Part shown: piece by piece, positions 12,648 to 13,141 of the stretch
Numbering within the stretch: position 1 is the stretch's first letter
How the letters are laid out: each line of letters begins with the position of its first letter
From: an uncultured Bulleidia sp.
GTDB taxonomy: Bacteria > Bacillota_I > Bacilli_A > Erysipelotrichales > Erysipelotrichaceae
Assembly (NCBI GenBank): GCA_934754415.1
Contig: CAKVIS010000045.1
Span: 1-13,141, forward strand
Length of the DNA stretch: 13,141 nt
Direction: 5' to 3'
Program-made: the position numbers and the translations under genes
The notes under the pieces: generated by a model
Told to the model about the DNA's origin: nothing
What the model saw: the letters and a program-made list of their open reading frames with translations, nothing else
Databases searched by the model: none

Positions 12648-13060
12648 TTATTTGAATTCCAGGTTTGCATAGATTTTTTCCATCCTTGTGTCTGGATAGT
12701 GGTGATCCATGTAGGTTTCTATGATGTTATTCGCTGGTATGTTTCTGGTTCTTTCGTACCATCTGAATACTGCTATGCATGACATACAGGAGTTAAAGAT
12801 CATAAAGACTAGTAATACTATTGTTAATGGTTTACCAATCTTATTAGGTATCTTTAAGATCCATGTGGCCATGATGGGATAAATAGTCTTTATCCACAAT
12901 ACTCCAAGTATTCCCCAGAATATGGAGTATTGTAAACAGATTCTTCCATTAAGGTTAAATGGAAATGCACTGTAATCCCAGGAGGTAGATCCGAATACCA
13001 TTTCCTGAAAGAAGGAACATAAGTATTTCACAACAGAACCGGATATAAAACCCCCTATAA
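12648..13060 (-). pseudogene. 5'-truncated putative ABC transporter permease (CmpB-like membrane protein)
   Basis: The conserved part runs from about IGGFISGSVVKYLCSFFQE through WDYSAFPFNLNGRICLQYSI and FWGILGVLWIKTIYPIMATW to the C-terminus ANLEFK. This is the C-terminal portion of the widespread 'putative ABC transporter permease' (CmpB, PF06541-type) family, with about three hydrophobic segments left. Full-length members are longer and carry further N-terminal membrane segments. Here the open frame extends right to 13139, but those residues (MGENDMRVVGKRAMSATHKS) are encoded by a terminator hairpin (13064-13107) and do not look like the family. The gene has probably lost its 5' end. An intact copy may exist elsewhere. 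Confidence 0.65.
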
Positions 13061-13063
13061 AAG

Positions 13064-13110
13064 AAGAGCGATGTCGAAAACTCTTATGAGTAGCTGACAT
13101 CGCTCTTTTT
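13064..13110. terminator. Terminator hairpin at the right edge
   Basis: AAGAGCGATGTC (13064-13075) and GACATCGCTCTT (13096-13107) form a perfect 12-bp stem with a 20-base loop. TTTTT follows on plus and CTTTT on minus. On the minus strand a frame entering from the right edge ends at TGA just before it (GGGK-stop), so it may end a gene beyond the window. Confidence 0.75.
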
Positions 13111-13141
13111 CCAACTACTCTCATATCATTTTCCCCCACCT

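Overview
The window looks like chromosome of an AT-rich, anaerobic, probably gut-dwelling member of the Bacillota. Shine-Dalgarno sites are strong (AAAGGAG type) and most genes end in compact hairpin terminators. An Rpn-type nuclease tail, a GlcG/HbpS-like protein, an iron-sulfur flavoprotein and class III type IV pilins all fit Erysipelotrichales- or Clostridia-like genomes. The taxon is an inference. No rRNA, tRNA, CRISPR array, transposase or recombinase gene was found.

Region 1 (1-4420). After the end of an Rpn-like protein come a MurR/RpiR-type regulator (minus strand), a divergent Cys-type sulfatase, and an AlgI/DltB-like MBOAT O-acyltransferase. A perfect 18-bp palindrome overlaps the predicted -35 box of the sulfatase promoter, which suggests that the regulator controls the sulfatase. 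The sulfatase and the MBOAT gene are separated by a strong terminator.

Region 2 (4421-6749). A flavoprotein with a compact CX2CX2CX5C motif lies on the minus strand. Divergent from it is a two-gene plus-strand unit: a GlcG/HbpS (UPF0303-like) protein and a Gfo/Idh/MocA oxidoreductase, 4 bases apart.

Region 3 (6750-12650). This is a type IV pilin locus and the most interesting part. It has three intact prepilin genes: P1 at 7596 (+), P2 at 8228 (+) and P3 at 11650 (-). It also has two partial pilin cassettes. P4 (6925-7200, minus) is an uninterrupted pilin body whose homology begins exactly where the constant N-terminal helix ends (IPIF). P5 (11954-12581, plus) holds only the last strand of a pilin head, a Gly/Ser/Thr linker and a tail, and it begins with a 49-bp block identical to one inside P2. 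P4 and P1 face each other across a segment that carries the P1 promoter and N-terminus, bounded by inverted AATTCCTAT copies. Together these look like a pilin variation locus (silent cassettes, or an invertible leader segment). No pilus assembly genes lie in the window. Between P2 and P3 sits a gene for a zinc-ribbon and SEC-C protein that is split by two in-frame stops. It is flanked by two diverged copies of a ~100-bp repeat carrying a GCGACGAGA hairpin.

Region 4 (12648-13141). A 5'-truncated CmpB-like membrane protein (putative ABC transporter permease family) follows a terminator hairpin that probably belongs to a gene beyond the right edge.
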